From NCBI GenBank assembly GCA_032622095.1, contig CP136068.1, positions 4,441,314-4,505,313 on the forward strand: a stretch of DNA of 64,000 bases. Reading direction: 5' to 3'. This stretch comes from Siphonodentalium dalli. Lineage: Eukaryota > Mollusca > Scaphopoda > Gadilida > Siphonodentaliidae. The position numbers and the translations under genes are program-made. This document shows positions 11,133 to 23,890 of the stretch, piece after piece (position 1 is the stretch's first letter; every line of letters begins with the position of its first letter). The notes under the pieces are model-generated. The model searched no databases. It worked only from the letters and a program-made list of their open reading frames with translations, and was not told the DNA's origin.

Positions 11133-13028
11133 TAATAACAAGATTGCATAAAATATTATGCAATAATAATAGCCTGTCATGACTTGTTACTGCATCAAGT
11201 GAAATGGATATTGAAAGCTTTGGAAATAGAGAGAATACAGGTATAGTAAAAATAGTAGATACAATTTTGAGAATAGATTTATACACAAAATCTGCTCGTG
11301 ACACAAGGATCAAGCCGATTGGCCGACTTATTTGTTTTTGAGAGTGAAATAACAAACATCGAAAAGTGTAAACAAACCCGATTCCACACTCGGGACTGAG
11401 TGTGGCCTAGAAATTTTACAACGCTGACACCCTGGAATAAACACCCAAATATATCGCAAAATTAAAACAATTCGTAACGGAGTCTTACCCTGATCGATAG
11501 AGAAGAGATGTAATCGTGCAAATATATTGTTCTAAACAGCACACACACCATTTAATCCGCAATTAAGGTATTTATCGGAGCATATTTTGTGTTTACATCA
11601 GACTATTTTAAGCACGTGGAATTGCGGTTGTTAAAATTTAAGGATTCACGGGTCATTTGCGGCTCAGCCGGATATCTAAACGAACACTGGTAAACACGAA
11701 TATCATACAGTAAATTGATTCAGTCTTTGTGTGATATACTCCGTCATAATTTAGTTTGTATATTTGCTTTGACGTCAATGCAGGTAGTGCATTTTGTAGC
11801 ATACATGTATATTAAAGGTACGGTTGGCCTTGGCGGTGGGTATCCTGTGAAAATATTTCCACCCGTCAAAAACCACCACAAACAGAAAGAACAACAAAAT
11901 GTAGACAGACTTTGTCCGTATACAAATAAAAAATATCGCATAAACAGTATTTATGTTATTGTCATATTTTTGACCATTGTTATGTAATCAAAAGCATAAA
12001 AAGTTACTATTAAGTTTATATTATGATGATAAACATAAAGAGCGTTCTTTGTGGGTGAATTCCTTATATGGAACGAATAAAGAGCGTTTATGCCATTTGT
12101 GTGTGATTAGCCAGTAGCATTGTGCTGTCTTCTGTAACACAATCAGGCTCTTGCTTAGGTAAAATATAGTAAATCTTTATGATAACATGCTGTTTATGCG
12201 ATGGTCGTGGTACTAGTATATAACTATATATGAACGAAACTGTATGCGTTTTTCTGTTTTTCTGTTTACAGTGATTGGAACAAATATGAATATTTTCGAC
12301 AACTAAGGCCTCACGTGCCTTTAATCCATGGTTAGGGCATATTGATATGATTATTAAAGCAAACTGTTTTATACATACACGGCGTGCATAAATTTGTGAA
12401 ACAGATATGATTTGCAAAAGTTCTTGGTCGCTGCAACAGAGAATTTTAACTCATTCAGTGCCGGCGGCGTATACTATATATACATATATATACATCGCCC
12501 GAAAAGCGCCAACCATTTGGTGTACATGTTTAAAACACTGCGGATTACAAGTTACATCTTGGCAGAATTTTCATAGGGGGGGTTGAGTGTGGCAATGTGG
12601 TGGGTGATGTGTTTATACGCGCATGTGCAGATCCAACTTGTAAACCCTGGTGTAGTTGAGGATATCTCCGTTCAAACGACGTATCGGGCAGCTCCGTCAG
12701 TTGAGGCATTCGGGAGATAGAGCCGCTTGGATATAGGTGGTGAAAAATTGTGTGTTTTGTGGGCGTGACTAAAGTCTTGCAGAGTTCAAACTCTCTGAGA
12801 GGTCAATGTATTCAGCGTCCAGACCTGTTAATTGGAGACCGATTTTGATTAAGTAAAGGGCTATTATCATCGAGTCTGGCATACCCTGATCCCCGAATAG
12901 GCTACTTGGTTTATCGCCAAACGATCGAGGAACACCGATTGGACAACGCGCACATTACGTCAATCAAAATGTGTACCTCAAGGGGTTCGCCAAATTACAG
13001 TGATAAATTACTACAGGAAACATTGTCA
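11133..13028. other. No gene recognised
   Basis: Open frames are short and unrecognised. A CGGCGGCGTATACTATATAT stretch lies near 12,464. Weak similarity of GTCTTGCAGAGTTCA (near 12,773) to the complement of 16,480-16,500 suggests the arms of the next element might once have extended further. Confidence 0.3.
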
Positions 13029-13542
13029 ATATATGAGGGGGACCACCCCACCCCCTCTGGCATCCGGCATCCGGCCTAAAATCGGGGGTGGCATCTGGAA
13101 TACTCCATAACAGAGTGTGGCATCCGGAATACTACATGTATTTATGCCAATTTAACCCATTTATGTAACCCGTTTATAGCTAAACAACGCATCGGTAGTA
13201 TCAAATGTGCAATTCATTCTATATATGACCATATACTCAAAGCTAGAATGAAACGTGTGAGTGCTATGCATCTATCCCTTTACGTTGCTCCATTCCGTCT
13301 CCATACCACAGCATAAAAACCTTCCATGGGGGAATTCTGGGTCGGGTTTTAGCCTCTTCAATGATATTTTTGTTTTGAAATTCGCCACACCCAACGATGC
13401 CGCCCACTGAGTAACACCGTACCCATTGATGGGGCGGTTTTTTTTTAGCTACAATAATGAAATATTGGTTCAATTTGACACAGGCAAACAAAAATTCCGC
13501 TGTTCCGGGCAGCGTGGTGAACTGAATTCCACCCGGAACGAT

Positions 13543-15837
13543 TAGTCCAGGAGATATTGATCTACCTCTGCATGCCCCCACCCCCAGGACTCAACTTCAC
13601 CCCACTAATTTTCTTTCTTAATGTCTCCTCTAATTTGTTTCTGTTGTTAACAAGAAAAAAGTGGCCGCAGAGACTCCAGACAAGATGGCGTCTATCATGA
13701 CGGCCATTTTTTATATGCACCAGGTTTATTTGATCACCATTATATCAAAGATGATATAACATGTGGTCTTGTTTCCGCTCGATTCGTTATGCATTACAAA
13801 TTAGCCAGAAATCCGACACCAGAATCCTATATGGCAGTCAAGATGGCCACCGGATTGTGAAAATATACTATTTTTCTGACATTTCACCACATTTCGTTTG
13901 TCTCTGTGGGGAAATAGTGGCATCTTGGCGTAAATTTATACATTTGTCGTATAGAAGAGTCATTGGCGAACACAAGGGGGCCCACAATATACATTCATTG
14001 TGGGATATTTTTGTCCGATATCAGGTTTTCCCAAATACCGGTATAATAGGTTAAAGCCGAATCAACGCTAATAACGCGATGTAATGTTTCGAAACAATGA
14101 ATTGCCATCATAACAACACCTATGCATATATGTGCAGGAGATACTCGAGCTAGGATTCCTCTTATACCTGAGTTGAGGAATATTCGCCCAAATCCAAGAT
14201 GGCGGCCAAAATAGCCACCGAAATAGAAAAATCGCTGAAAATCTCTGATGTTAACATCAGTGAGCGTTATTGTCACGACAACTCCATATCTGCTTACTAT
14301 TGTGAGTTGGGAACACTTAGGCGAAGAACTGTCCTTAATTGTGCCATATCGAAATAAAGGTCTCCCAAATCCAAAATGTCGCCCACAATGGCGGACAGAT
14401 TTTGAAGAATTACCGAAATTCCCTCATATTCACATCGTTGAGCATTATTGTCGAGACAATTCCACCGATTCTTACAGTTGAGTTGGAAATACTGAGGTGA
14501 AGTAATTACCTTACATCTCATACAAGAAATTGTTTTCCAAATAGAAGATGGCGGCAAAAATGGCGACCAAAATTTGAAAACATGCCTACATTCATTTACT
14601 TTCTTACGATGGGCGTTATTGTTTCGCGATTTCTACCCACCATTACATGTTGATATGGAATATTGATATGAAGTATGTATTCATTTGAGGTTGGCAATTG
14701 ATACTCACAGTCAAGTACATGTAGGCGGTCAATAAATGTGGGTATATTATGCATTATGGTCTTCTACGCCTTAGCAGAAAGGCATCCATCAAATGTCAGG
14801 CTTTCAACATTCGAAGCCATATACAGAAGTTTTCCGGGTACGTCAGTGATAAGATGAGTATGTGAATTGATGAACCATATATTGAGAAGTGGATGTTTGG
14901 GAAGATCACCAGGTGTACATGTTGTTATCCCCATTAGGTCACCAAAGCTGAATCTACGCAGATAGAGGCCACCACCGGCATATACATTGTTTGAACAACC
15001 GGATTAGTGGGACCTTTCTGCAAAGAAGTTTAGAAAACTGTGTTGGTGTGAGAGAGATAGATTAATCTGACGAAGAGACGGAAACTGGTCCAGATAATGA
15101 TGAATGTGGCAAATCAGAATGAACTCGGTTACTGTTGTTTTGATTCTTGGAAGTCAAACTATGACTATTTGGCGCACCTACGTGTATATACGGTCACTGC
15201 CATTATGAGTGCTTAGTGGATGATGTATTTTGAAATGCCACATCATTATTTTGAAATGCCACATCATTATACCAGAAGGCTACGACTTATGAGATGGCTT
15301 ATATTATGTACTGTTTTGTCCATCGAAATAATGACAAAAAGTTGAAATTAGTATGTGATAATATCGACTTCTTTTCCATTTCTGACCACCAGTTTGGTCG
15401 CCATCTTGACTGTGAGAATTTGCCAAACTCATTTGAGTACTTCATATACATTTTCCATATGAACATGTAATTGTGGGCACAAATCGCGTAACAATAAGGC
15501 CCATCGTAAGAAAGTAAAGGAATGTTTTCAAATTTCGGACGCCATCTTTGGCCATCTTTGCCGCCATATTGGATTCTGGTATCGGATTTTTGGCAAGGGT
15601 TGTATATTAGCATAACGAATCGAGCGGAAAACAAGACCGCATGTGATATCATTTTCACTATAACGGCGATCAAAGAGACCTGGTGCATATAAAAAAAATG
15701 GAGGTCATGATGGACGCCATCTTGTCTGAAGTCTCTGCTGCCACTTTTTTTCTGGTTAACCGAAAAAAATTATTAAGAAAGAAAATTATTGGGATGAAGT
15801 TGAGTGGAGCAGAGGTAGACCAATATCTCCTGGACTA
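13543..15837. mobile_element. Fold-back element, copy 1 (internally deleted)
   Basis: The ends are TAGTCCAGGAGATATTG in inverted orientation, flanked by GAT (13,540-13,542 and 15,838-15,840). The left arm (13,543 to about 13,860, then 14,543-14,735) matches the complement of the right arm (about 15,375-15,837), including GTGGCCGCAGAGACTCCAGA and the CAAGATGGCG motifs. The left arm has about 700 bp more, made of tandem units. The forward-only centre (14,735-15,375) occurs in both orientations in copy 2 at 58,735 onward, so this copy appears to have lost half of a larger palindrome. Confidence 0.75.
14197..14715 (+). repeat. Diverged ~173-bp tandem units inside the fold-back arm
   Basis: Three units start with AAGATGGCGGC-type sequence near 14,197, 14,370 and 14,543, about 173 bp apart. 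Each continues with a GAGCRTTATTGTC-like stretch and a TGAGTTGGRAATACT-like stretch. A further diverged unit begins near 13,835. Tandem units in the arms are a classic feature of FoldBack elements. Confidence 0.7.
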
Positions 15838-16220
15838 GATGCCTCAAATTTGAGCGCCATGTTTACTAAGTTAGATTTTCAAGGTAACAAGTCGAAGTCT
15901 CAAAAGAGATTGAGTTATCTCTCATACTATACATTTTGCGTTCACCATCTACACTATTGTTGTCATTGTTTCTATTGACTCGGGACTATTGTGAAATGCC
16001 GTCTTTCAACAGGTAGGAAAATAAAATTAAATATGTGACAACCATAGTTGAATGCAATAAAAAAAACAGTACTAAATAATATCTGCCATTGTAATTTCGG
16101 CATCCGGAATACGAAATATACAGGTTTTCGGCATCGGGCGTACTGACACTCGGCATCCGGAATACTCTATATTGACCCCGGAATCCGGCGTACGAAAAGG
16201 GGGTGGTCCCCCTCATATAT

Positions 16221-17116
16221 TGCTCTTACATGTTTCAAGATAGCGAACGGACATTTGGTAACTAGTGAGGTGTTTTTCGATGTACTGAATTCGATTGAAT
16301 TGTCACCGGGTTACTCCGATTGCCCAAACTGTCTCATTCACGCCATGCATGTACATGTAGATAATAAATAAGAACAACAATTTTTTCATGTACCGGGTAG
16401 GTCGATAGATTGAGTTTGCATTATCTAGACTATGAACTCAAATATGGTATGCGCTCAGTCTATACCATCTGAAATCTGCAAGACTGTCAGCGAGTAAATA
16501 AATAGAAGATTCTTCATTGCATATTTTATTTTATTTTGGCAGCCTTTGCATGACTAATTGACTATTTTTTTTATCACGTACGGACCAAATAACATAAATA
16601 ACATTCGATCACGTTTTCAATAATCTGGCAGAGATAACTACTCAATATTGATTCATCTTATTAGACGTTAATATGTAGTTTTGTGTGATTTTTTTCTTAA
16701 AACAAATACTAGTAGTTCTGCAAATGGCCGCCAAAATAAATAAATTATGGAAATGAAAAATGTGTGAGGTAGTCCGTGTATATTATAGTTTTAGTGTACG
16801 CATTTTTCTGTGCGCCTAAAACGAATCCTGTTAATGCATCGCTTCATAATACTCCATGTATCATGTATTGGACATGTGAATGCTCGATGGGATATTCGTT
16901 GTCCCCCGAAAATTAATTTTGGGGACTACAGAAATCGGCACCGACCGTACGTCCGGTCGCAAGTGCAAAATATTTTAACACAAACAAATATTAACCGATT
17001 TCAATTGTTTTCTGTTTATGAGTTGGTTGCCAAAATATCTCAGATGAGTTTGAAGACGAGTATCGTCTGATTTTTCTTACCTGAGTTATGCCCCTTAGAT
17101 TGACGATTTCTAGCCA
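16221..17116. other. No gene; fragment of a tandem-core unit near 16,950-17,080
   Basis: Most of the stretch is unrecognised AT-rich DNA. The part with ATTAACCGATTTCAA and CTGAGTTATGCCCCTTAGATT resembles one core unit of the GTCGAG family at 58,938. Confidence 0.4.
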
Positions 17117-17609
17117 TTTTTATACCCCCACAACGAAGTTGGGGGGTGGGGTGTATACTGGAGTCAGCTTGTCCGTCCGTCCGTGGACACAAATTTGTCT
17201 GGAGTTTTTTCTCTTGTCGTTTTTTAAACAATTTCCGTGAAACTTGGCACAAACATCAACCACTTATGGGAACCTGTGCACCTGAGATTATGACGTCTGT
17301 CAGACTTTTTTTGTTGGAGTTATCTGGTCTTATCCCCCCTTTTTCAACTTAAAAATTTTCGCAACATGTATATGTATACTTTTGTCCGAGCTTTTATTCC
17401 TACATTTTTCGGTCAATGTTTTTTAATCTTGGCACTGATATTTAGTACCATGGGATCTTGTACAATGTGCACCTGCGATTATGATGTCTGTCCGACTTTT
17501 TTGTGTGGAGTTATTCCCCTTTTTCAACTTACAACATTTTCGCAACATGTATAATTCTGTCAAAGCTTTTATTCCTACATTTTTCGGTCAATAGGTTTAA
17601 TATTAAGGA

Positions 17610-17640
<31 letters not shown>

Positions 17641-18130
17641 CACCCCCCTGGAATACGGAATACCACTTAACACAGAGGGTGGAATACGGAATACCAGTTA
17701 ACAGCCATATGGAATTTTCTGGATAAATTTTCTATTGCCGTACGAACGCCGGTTATCCCGCAGTGTCCACGTCTAAAATGAAGATGATCGACGATCTGTA
17801 TGTCAAACCGTGAATTTATTGTGACAAAAATCGCATTTTATTATTATTATCATTTTTTGGAAAGTGTCGAAGGTCGGCGTACGAATACCGGTATTTTTGG
17901 AATACCGAATACCTCCTAACAGAGGGGTCGGAATAGGGCGTACCTCATAACAGGGCATGGAATATAGAAAAGGGGGTGGGGGCCTCATTAGGGTTAGGGT
18001 TGTGCACCTGTAATGGAACTGTTATTTTATTATTTTAACTAAATGTTTATTGACATGTGAAACATCTTTAATAGTATTTTAAAAACAGGGGGGTATCCTT
18101 AGTCCCATTGGGACAGTCACACCTCTAGTT
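17117..18130 (+). mobile_element. Hairpin/tandem element, CCCCCACAACGAAGTTGGGGG type
   Basis: The 5' end has a hairpin, CCCCCACAAC-GA-AGTTGGGGG, then GTCCGTCCGTCC, then two diverged core units with CTTTTATTCCTACATTTTTC. The 3' end carries the perfect stem GTCCCATTGGGAC (18,102-18,114) and stops at CTCTAGTT. The layout matches the 9279 element although the sequence differs. It is interrupted by the element at 17,608-17,986. Confidence 0.75.
17608..17986. mobile_element. Short GAGGCCCCC-ended MITE
   Basis: It begins GAGG and a long poly-C run and ends GGGGGCCTC. GGAATACGGAATACC-type motifs lie inside both ends. Flanks are ATTAAG and ATTAGG, a 6-bp duplication with one mismatch. It is related to 13,035-16,214 and sits inside the element at 17,117-18,130. 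Confidence 0.7.
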
Positions 18131-18379
18131 GGTCTTTAATCGTACTCAAATTTGTTATGTGGATTCTAACACTGTAAATCTCGGAGTTATAGCTGTCCAA
18201 TAATACATAAGATAGTAGATATAGTTTGATGTATTCCCGGATCTATATGATAAACTTCCTTTCTCCAGTGATAGTAACTGACATGGTTAGATGTATATAA
18301 ATAAGCACAATACGTGGGAGATATAAATGATTTAGTATAAGAATATACCGGTACAAGCATAATTAAAAATGCATTTTAT

Positions 18380-18814
18380 AATCCGATAAAACGCCCTCAA
18401 TTATTTATTTGGATTTGGGGATAAAAAATGTTTTATTCGAATCTAGGAACCCACATATCAAAACTCAGAGTTATTATGTATGGATTTTTAAAACCTATTA
18501 TTTTTCACTATCGAGGCTTATTAGTGGCCCAGTAAAAATTTGACTAGCCGGCGGTCTCGGATCAAATTGCGGATGAAGATGAGTAAGTCTAAACTCAAGT
18601 TTGTGTTAATAATATAAGGCCAAATACGTCAAACAACATTTTGATAGAAATAACATGTTTTGGACAAATTCATACTTGACAGGGCCCAGGGGTGTGTATT
18701 TAATAGTGTTGGTCAATTTATCGATTCTGATAACTGAAGCGGCATTTAAAAAAAAAATGTTGTTGTTGGAATATGATTATAAGGGGGACCATCGAATCGG
18801 ATTCAGCACCTTTA
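18380..18814. mobile_element. Degraded copy of the 7512-type MITE
   Basis: The left half (GGATAAAAAATGTTTTATTC, then AACTCAGAGTTATTA) matches 7600-7690. The right end, with TTGTTGTTGGAATATG and CACCTTTAA, matches the complement of the 7512 left end. The left terminus is lost. Confidence 0.65.
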
Positions 18815-19340
18815 ACAATATCATATTCTTAATCGGTTCTGATTGGTACTAAGTTTACTAACCACTGTATAGTCGATGGATGGTCAAATCAGTATCATCT
18901 CATAGTAGGCCTAAACAATAGCATGACTATGATATAGGTCATAGACAATGGTATCATGATAATATGATATATCATACCTTATTTGGTCACATGATACATG
19001 TACCTTGGATTAGCTACTCATGTCTAAGAGAAAGATTCACTCCTGCTTAAACCATTGAACCACCAATACAACTGTTCATCTACCTTTTTGCTTACCGGCA
19101 GTATACACGTTATTGACACATACAAGTATAAAACATCTGTACTCTTCATTGTTCTTGCACACAGCCATATTCACACACTTACCACTTGACAATGGGGCAT
19201 TTAACAGTCTAACAAAACTCAGACCGTGTTTCATTTCAATCAACTTACTGAAAGTAATGAGACAGAGTCTGGATATTTAACATTTAATAGCCACGTTGGA
19301 GTTAGCCATCTTGGAGTTAGCCACCGTTTCGGGACCTCTT
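18815..19340. other. No gene recognised
   Basis: I see neither an exon nor a shared repeat. Confidence 0.35.
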
Positions 19341-19341
19341 T

Positions 19342-19745
19342 AGCTCACCTGAGACGAAGTCTCCAGTGGAGCTATAGTCATCACTCGTCGTCCGTCCGTC
19401 CATCCATCCGTCCATCCATCAACAAATCTTTGAACATCTTCTCTGTTTCCATTGGACGGAATGGGTTCATACTTGGTGTGGATGTTCCCTATGTGAATCT
19501 TATTCAGATTTGTTCAAATGAGGACACTGGGTCAAATAGTTGCGAAGCCAGGGCCATAACTCTGTAATTCTTACAACGACTTCTTCTCAAATTGTATTGG
19601 GCCGAATGGGTTCATATTTGGTACAAAGTGTCCTTGGGGGACTGTTATTCAGATTTGTTCAAATGAGGTGACTGGGTCGAATGTGGGCGTAGCCAGTGAC
19701 ATTAACTCAAAAAAAACTTTTGTTTTGTTAAATTTGGAATTTTCA
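19342..19745 (+). mobile_element. Hairpin/tandem element, AGCTCACCTGAGACGAAGTCTC type
   Basis: A 5' hairpin (GAGACGAAGTCTC inside AGCTCACC...GGAGCT) is followed by GTCGTCCGTCCGTCC and two core units with ATTCAGATTTGTTCAAATGAGG about 150 bp apart. A further unit lies near 20,980. Repeats of this kind are common in marine invertebrate introns; the 113-codon frame across it is not a gene. Confidence 0.7.
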
Positions 19746-20149
19746 CCTTACTCAATTTAACTAATAGAATTTTTTTTTATTAATCATTTCATAAATTTAA
19801 AAAAAAGTAACACTAGTATAACAGCTGCAGAGTTATGAAACTTTAATATTCTGAATTTTTCAGAAATATTCCTTTACCCATCTCCCTCCCGCATACATGT
19901 AGCCCAGATCCACCCCACCCCATTCCCCACCCCACCCACTCCACCCTGTAGTGGACTGCACCCAACCAAGATTCCTTCCAAATCTCCAGCTTCCACTTAA
20001 TACCTGTTCTATTAAAGTTGCAGATATATCGTTGTGGATAGATGGAGAGAGAAACAGGTCATTAATCAAGATTAGAATACATGTATGTCATCTAGCAGCT
20101 TGTGTAAACATTGTAACTGCTAGCAGTTTTAAACACACTCTCTGAATTT

Positions 20150-20560
20150 AGTGTGTCTGACTTTTGCAGAATGAGGTCCCCAGAGGGTGAATTTAGTGTT
20201 GCTACCATGTACAGCATGCTAGCATCACCAAATACACCCTCCATGGACTTAATTCTGCTTAGGCATCATCTTCTTTGAAGTAATCTTAAGTATCAAATTG
20301 AAATTTTTAATTTTTGACTTGTTCCCTTCTGTTCAGTTTCTATGCCCCCCTAATTTGCAGAAGATTAAATGCATAATTGAGGTGCTCAATGGGTGTGCAT
20401 TACCAACTTCAACTGTAGAACTTCAATTGTTCCTAGGTTGCCCATGGCTGGTGAGGCCTAATCAGACTGAGGATGAATCTGGTGACGCTAGCCCGCCTTG
20501 CAGAATATTGTCATTAAATTCACCTTTTGGGGACCTCATTCTGCAAATGTCAGACACACT
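20150..20560. mobile_element. MITE, ~410 bp, GTGTGTCTGAC ends
   Basis: The ends are inverted: AGTGTGTCTGAC...TTGCAGAATGAGGTCCCC at the left and the complement at the right, then GGTGAATTTA on both sides. TA lies at each boundary. The right arm is repeated at 21,060-21,110. Confidence 0.75.
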
Positions 20561-21210
20561 ATATTCAGACTTGGCTGGCATATTAGTTTCTTAACCAGGG
20601 TCACTCATACGGATGAAATCATACCCTGATTTTTCAAAGAAACATTGGGGGTGTATTTTGGCTTGAATTTGTCTTCTGTCTGTCAGGCGGTCCTTCCATC
20701 CATCAGTCTGTTGGGATGTCTATCATCCATCTATCAACATTTGTTTTCTTCTCCATATTAACGACCAAATACATTGTACATGTATGTTTATATATCTCAG
20801 TGTGCATGTTCCCTAGGTGACTCACAATCAGGTTTGTTGAAATAAGTTCATCAGATCAAATAGGTGCAAAGCTAGGGCCATAACTCTTTCCCTCCATAGT
20901 AAATCTTAAAATAATTTCTTTTCAAGAACCATTACGCCTATATTAGCTTATATTTGGTATGGATAGGCCTTGGGTGACCGGGTTCAGATTTGTTCAAATA
21001 GGGTCATTTTTAGGAAATGAGGTGAACAGAGGGTGAATTCGTTGATGATATTCCACCTTGGGGAATAGTGTCATTAAATTCACCTTTTGGGGACCTCATT
21101 CTGCAAAAGATCAAACATACCAAATACAGACTTGGCTGTTCCAATATTATTTTCTTAACCACCACTTATCCAGGTGAAATCATATCCTATTGAATATTGG
21201 TGGGGGAGGG
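20561..21210. repeat. Partially duplicated segment
   Basis: CAGACTTGGCTG, TTTCTTAACCA and GGTGAAATCATA occur in the same order at 20,565-20,650 and 21,120-21,200. Each follows a copy of the MITE right arm. A core unit of the 19,342 family lies between. Confidence 0.6.
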
Positions 21211-22966
21211 GGTATATTGATAATACTAGATGAATGGATCTCATACTAGTAGATGGATATTCACATTTGTTTTAAGGGGCAGAGCTAAGAGAATTAACTC
21301 TCCTCTATCCTGTTTGGTACTGGTATAATAATATTGATTTCTAGGCAGCCTGGGTGGGAGCAATGTTTGAGGCAATGGGGAAGAAATGTAGAGGGTGGGG
21401 TTTTGACCCCCTACTTTGATCAAAATTTAAACAGTTGAAAATTTCATGCCTGGTGTAACATTTGTTGTAGATTAGATGTTCACATAAAAAATCGGTTAGA
21501 ATTGTTCTCATAGTTTGGTTTTATTTTCAACAGTCCATATGTTCCTACCGGTACTTCAGGTTAAACTGTTGGACCAAATTGGCCACAAATTTTAGTAATT
21601 TTAAAACGTTTGAGAGAGAGAGAGAGAGAGCTTGAAGTACTGGTACCAGTTGTAAAATTCAACCTAAGAGGGATGCAAAATGATTTTTGTTGAACTTAGT
21701 ACTGTGGTATGGTTGCTTCTTTAAACGGTAAGAGGCAGGGACATATCCAGGCAGTTTTCCATACCGTTTACCGGTTTGGGCGCCCAAACTCCAGGCGCCC
21801 AAAAAAACAACATTTTTTTTTCAATTCAGGTTCCAATTAATATCATAACAAGATATGTATTTATATATATTGATAGAAAACATGTAAGTTTACAAAAAGA
21901 TTTAACTTAAGTTCAACGGTTGGAATAATACTGTAAAGTATGTTTGGCTTTATCTAGCTTTCATCTGTGAAAACTTCAAATAGTTTGAGTTAACCCTTCA
22001 GACTTAATATTTCAAACAAATTCAAGTGAAATTACACAATACAGTACAGGAACAGTGACAATTTGATCAAGTATTTATAAACCTGGCTATCATGTGGGAT
22101 CTCATAATACCAAATGAATAATTAACATAGAGATTAGTACTACTAGTAATTACTACATGTAACATTTCTGTACTACTAGTATATTATGAATGTGTCTCAC
22201 TTGAATTTTTAGAAAATAGCCTACTATATGAACATTACAGTGATAATGGTCTCATTTCAAGCAGTATAAGCATAATCCATTGAACAAAAAGATATCTGAC
22301 AATAACTTATAAGCATTTCCAAGCCATACATGTACATATATGAAACAATTTCCAAAGTTATGCTTCAGAAACTTGATCAAAGTGAACTCTCAGCAAAATT
22401 CAAAATACTGACTTCAAGAGCTCTAGATTAGCTCTCAATGCATTGGATTTTTAAAAGATTCCCCCCCCCCCACCACCATCACAGATACTCCCTCCCGACC
22501 CCCCTCGCTCATGTCTTTGGGATACTGGTATGCCTTCGGCATATCATTGCCCAAGAACAGGTGTCCCCAAAAAATCTTGGGATACTTCACTGACTAGAGT
22601 CACTAGACCGATGATGTCAGGTGATGTACATATGGCTATAACACATGGATTGATTTTGCAGATGATGATTGAGTTAAAGAAGTCTTCCTGGTAACTGCAA
22701 AAAACACTACATGCCCATACTGGTACGTAATAATCTTCTGAAGGTGCATGTAGTATAGTAGCCATATCATTAGGAATATTATCTTTAGATGTCAACTTAA
22801 AACAAAAGCTGTACTTGTTACCTTTCCTTATTTTTGACTGCATTGCATACATGTAACATTTTCCAAATGATTCCCTCCTCAAGTTGAGAGTATCATTGAC
22901 TCTTTCATTTTACTTGACTTATGGCCGTTAGTTTGTATATTTTTAGAATATTGAGACCGGTTTACA
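21211..22966. other. No gene; (GA)n at 21,611-21,630, C tract at 22,461-22,471
   Basis: Mostly unrecognised. The sequence AAGTTGAGAGTATCATTGACTC near 22,878 resembles the 3' end of the 9279-type element without its array. A minus-strand frame of 112 codons (22,544-22,882) resembles nothing I know. Confidence 0.35.
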
Positions 22967-23174
22967 GTAGACGATGGAACAAAGTGGAAAGAAATCAATT
23001 GCGTCAGAAGCTGCGAGGGAGCTCGACCAATTAGAAGTTGCGAGAGAGCTTGACCAATCAGAAGCTGTGAGAGAGCTCGCCGAGTGGCAGAATGTTATAC
23101 GGGACAGAGACTACCCAAGGCTGTACCTGTTTAATGTGATAGCAGGTTTATATAGCAGGGCGACCGAGGTAAAG
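22967..23174 (+). CDS. Candidate first coding exon, unknown protein
   Basis: The start codon at 22,974 opens 67 codons that end at AAG followed by GTATGT, a strong splice donor, in phase 0. An alternative donor, GAG|GTAAAG, lies six bases earlier. Upstream, GGTTTACAG could be an acceptor, making 22,967-22,973 the end of a 5' UTR exon. The peptide starts MEQSGKKSIA. It then holds three near-copies of a nine-residue unit (SEAARELDQ, LEVARELDQ, SEAVRELAE), predicted helical and acidic, followed by RDYPRLYLFNVIAGLYSRA. No signal peptide is seen. It is unlike the repeats around it. I do not recognise the family. Its phase suits the collagen-type exon at 46,378, but linkage is inference. Confidence 0.5.
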
Positions 23175-23491
23175 GTATGTTTAATATAATGCTAGGTAGA
23201 TTTACCATCGACCAGTATGACTATTTCTCTGGCTTTTGAGTTATCTGTGAGGAATATCTGTAGCTGTTATAATGGTAGGTTTATATACCAGTACAACCAC
23301 TGTACTGCCCTAAGTAATTGGCCCAGTAACTGGTGTTATTATGCATAAGTGAGATGAAACGTACCCCAGCTGCACCATAGTTAACAGTTCTTTAACTGCT
23401 GTGGCATATAATGATTAAATGACGTAAAGAAACTACTTGACTACCGATACACTGTAGCTACATTTAACTGCTGACTGTCAGTGAATTTCAT

Positions 23492-23890
23492 TTTTATGTT
23501 TACCCATACCATGTATGGTAGAATTATGGCCCTTTTTCGACTTAGAATTCACACATTCTGCCATAACTTAAACATTTTTTTATCTGATTGGAACAAAATT
23601 TGGTATGTGAGTTTCACAGCCTAAAATACAGATCTAGTTCGAATATGGGTTTGATCCGATTTATTTTAAAGGAGTTATGACCCTTTTTTTTTTTAAATTG
23701 AAAAAAAAAATCGATTTAAAAAAATAAATATTTTTAATTTTTATATAAATACTAATAAAAAAAAATGTCATTGACATTTGTTTTCATTTAGATATTGATG
23801 ATTATGATACAAGTTGATAAAAAAAATTCCAATGTGTCCCTTTAATTTTTTTAAATCGGTCCAAAATCTTGTATTATGTACTGGTAAATC
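23492..23890 (+). mobile_element. Degraded hairpin/tandem element, GTTTACCCATACC type
   Basis: It starts with TATGTTTACCCATACCATG and has one core unit (GCCATAACTTAAACATTTTT, TCTGATTGGAACAAAATTTG). It ends with GTCATTGACATTTG and ATTGATGATTATGATACAAG, also found at 51,060-51,130. The start hairpin is incomplete. Confidence 0.65.

Larger units (their letters stand above)
13035..16214. mobile_element. 3.2-kb TIR element, GAGGGGGACCACCCC ends
   Basis: The ends are inverted repeats beginning GAGGGGGACCACCCC, followed by several GGCATCCGG/GGAATAC motifs on both sides (13,052-13,130 and 16,090-16,200). Each end abuts ATATAT, a possible 6-bp duplication. No transposase is visible. A fold-back element (13,543-15,837) occupies most of the interior, so the original element was about 0.9 kb. 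Family members are at 17,608-17,986 and, truncated, at 4296-4402. Confidence 0.7.

Noticed and set aside
18000-18000. Telomere-like TTAGGG pair near 17,987-18,000
   Set aside because: Only two imperfect copies occur, at the edge of a MITE insertion; not a telomeric array.
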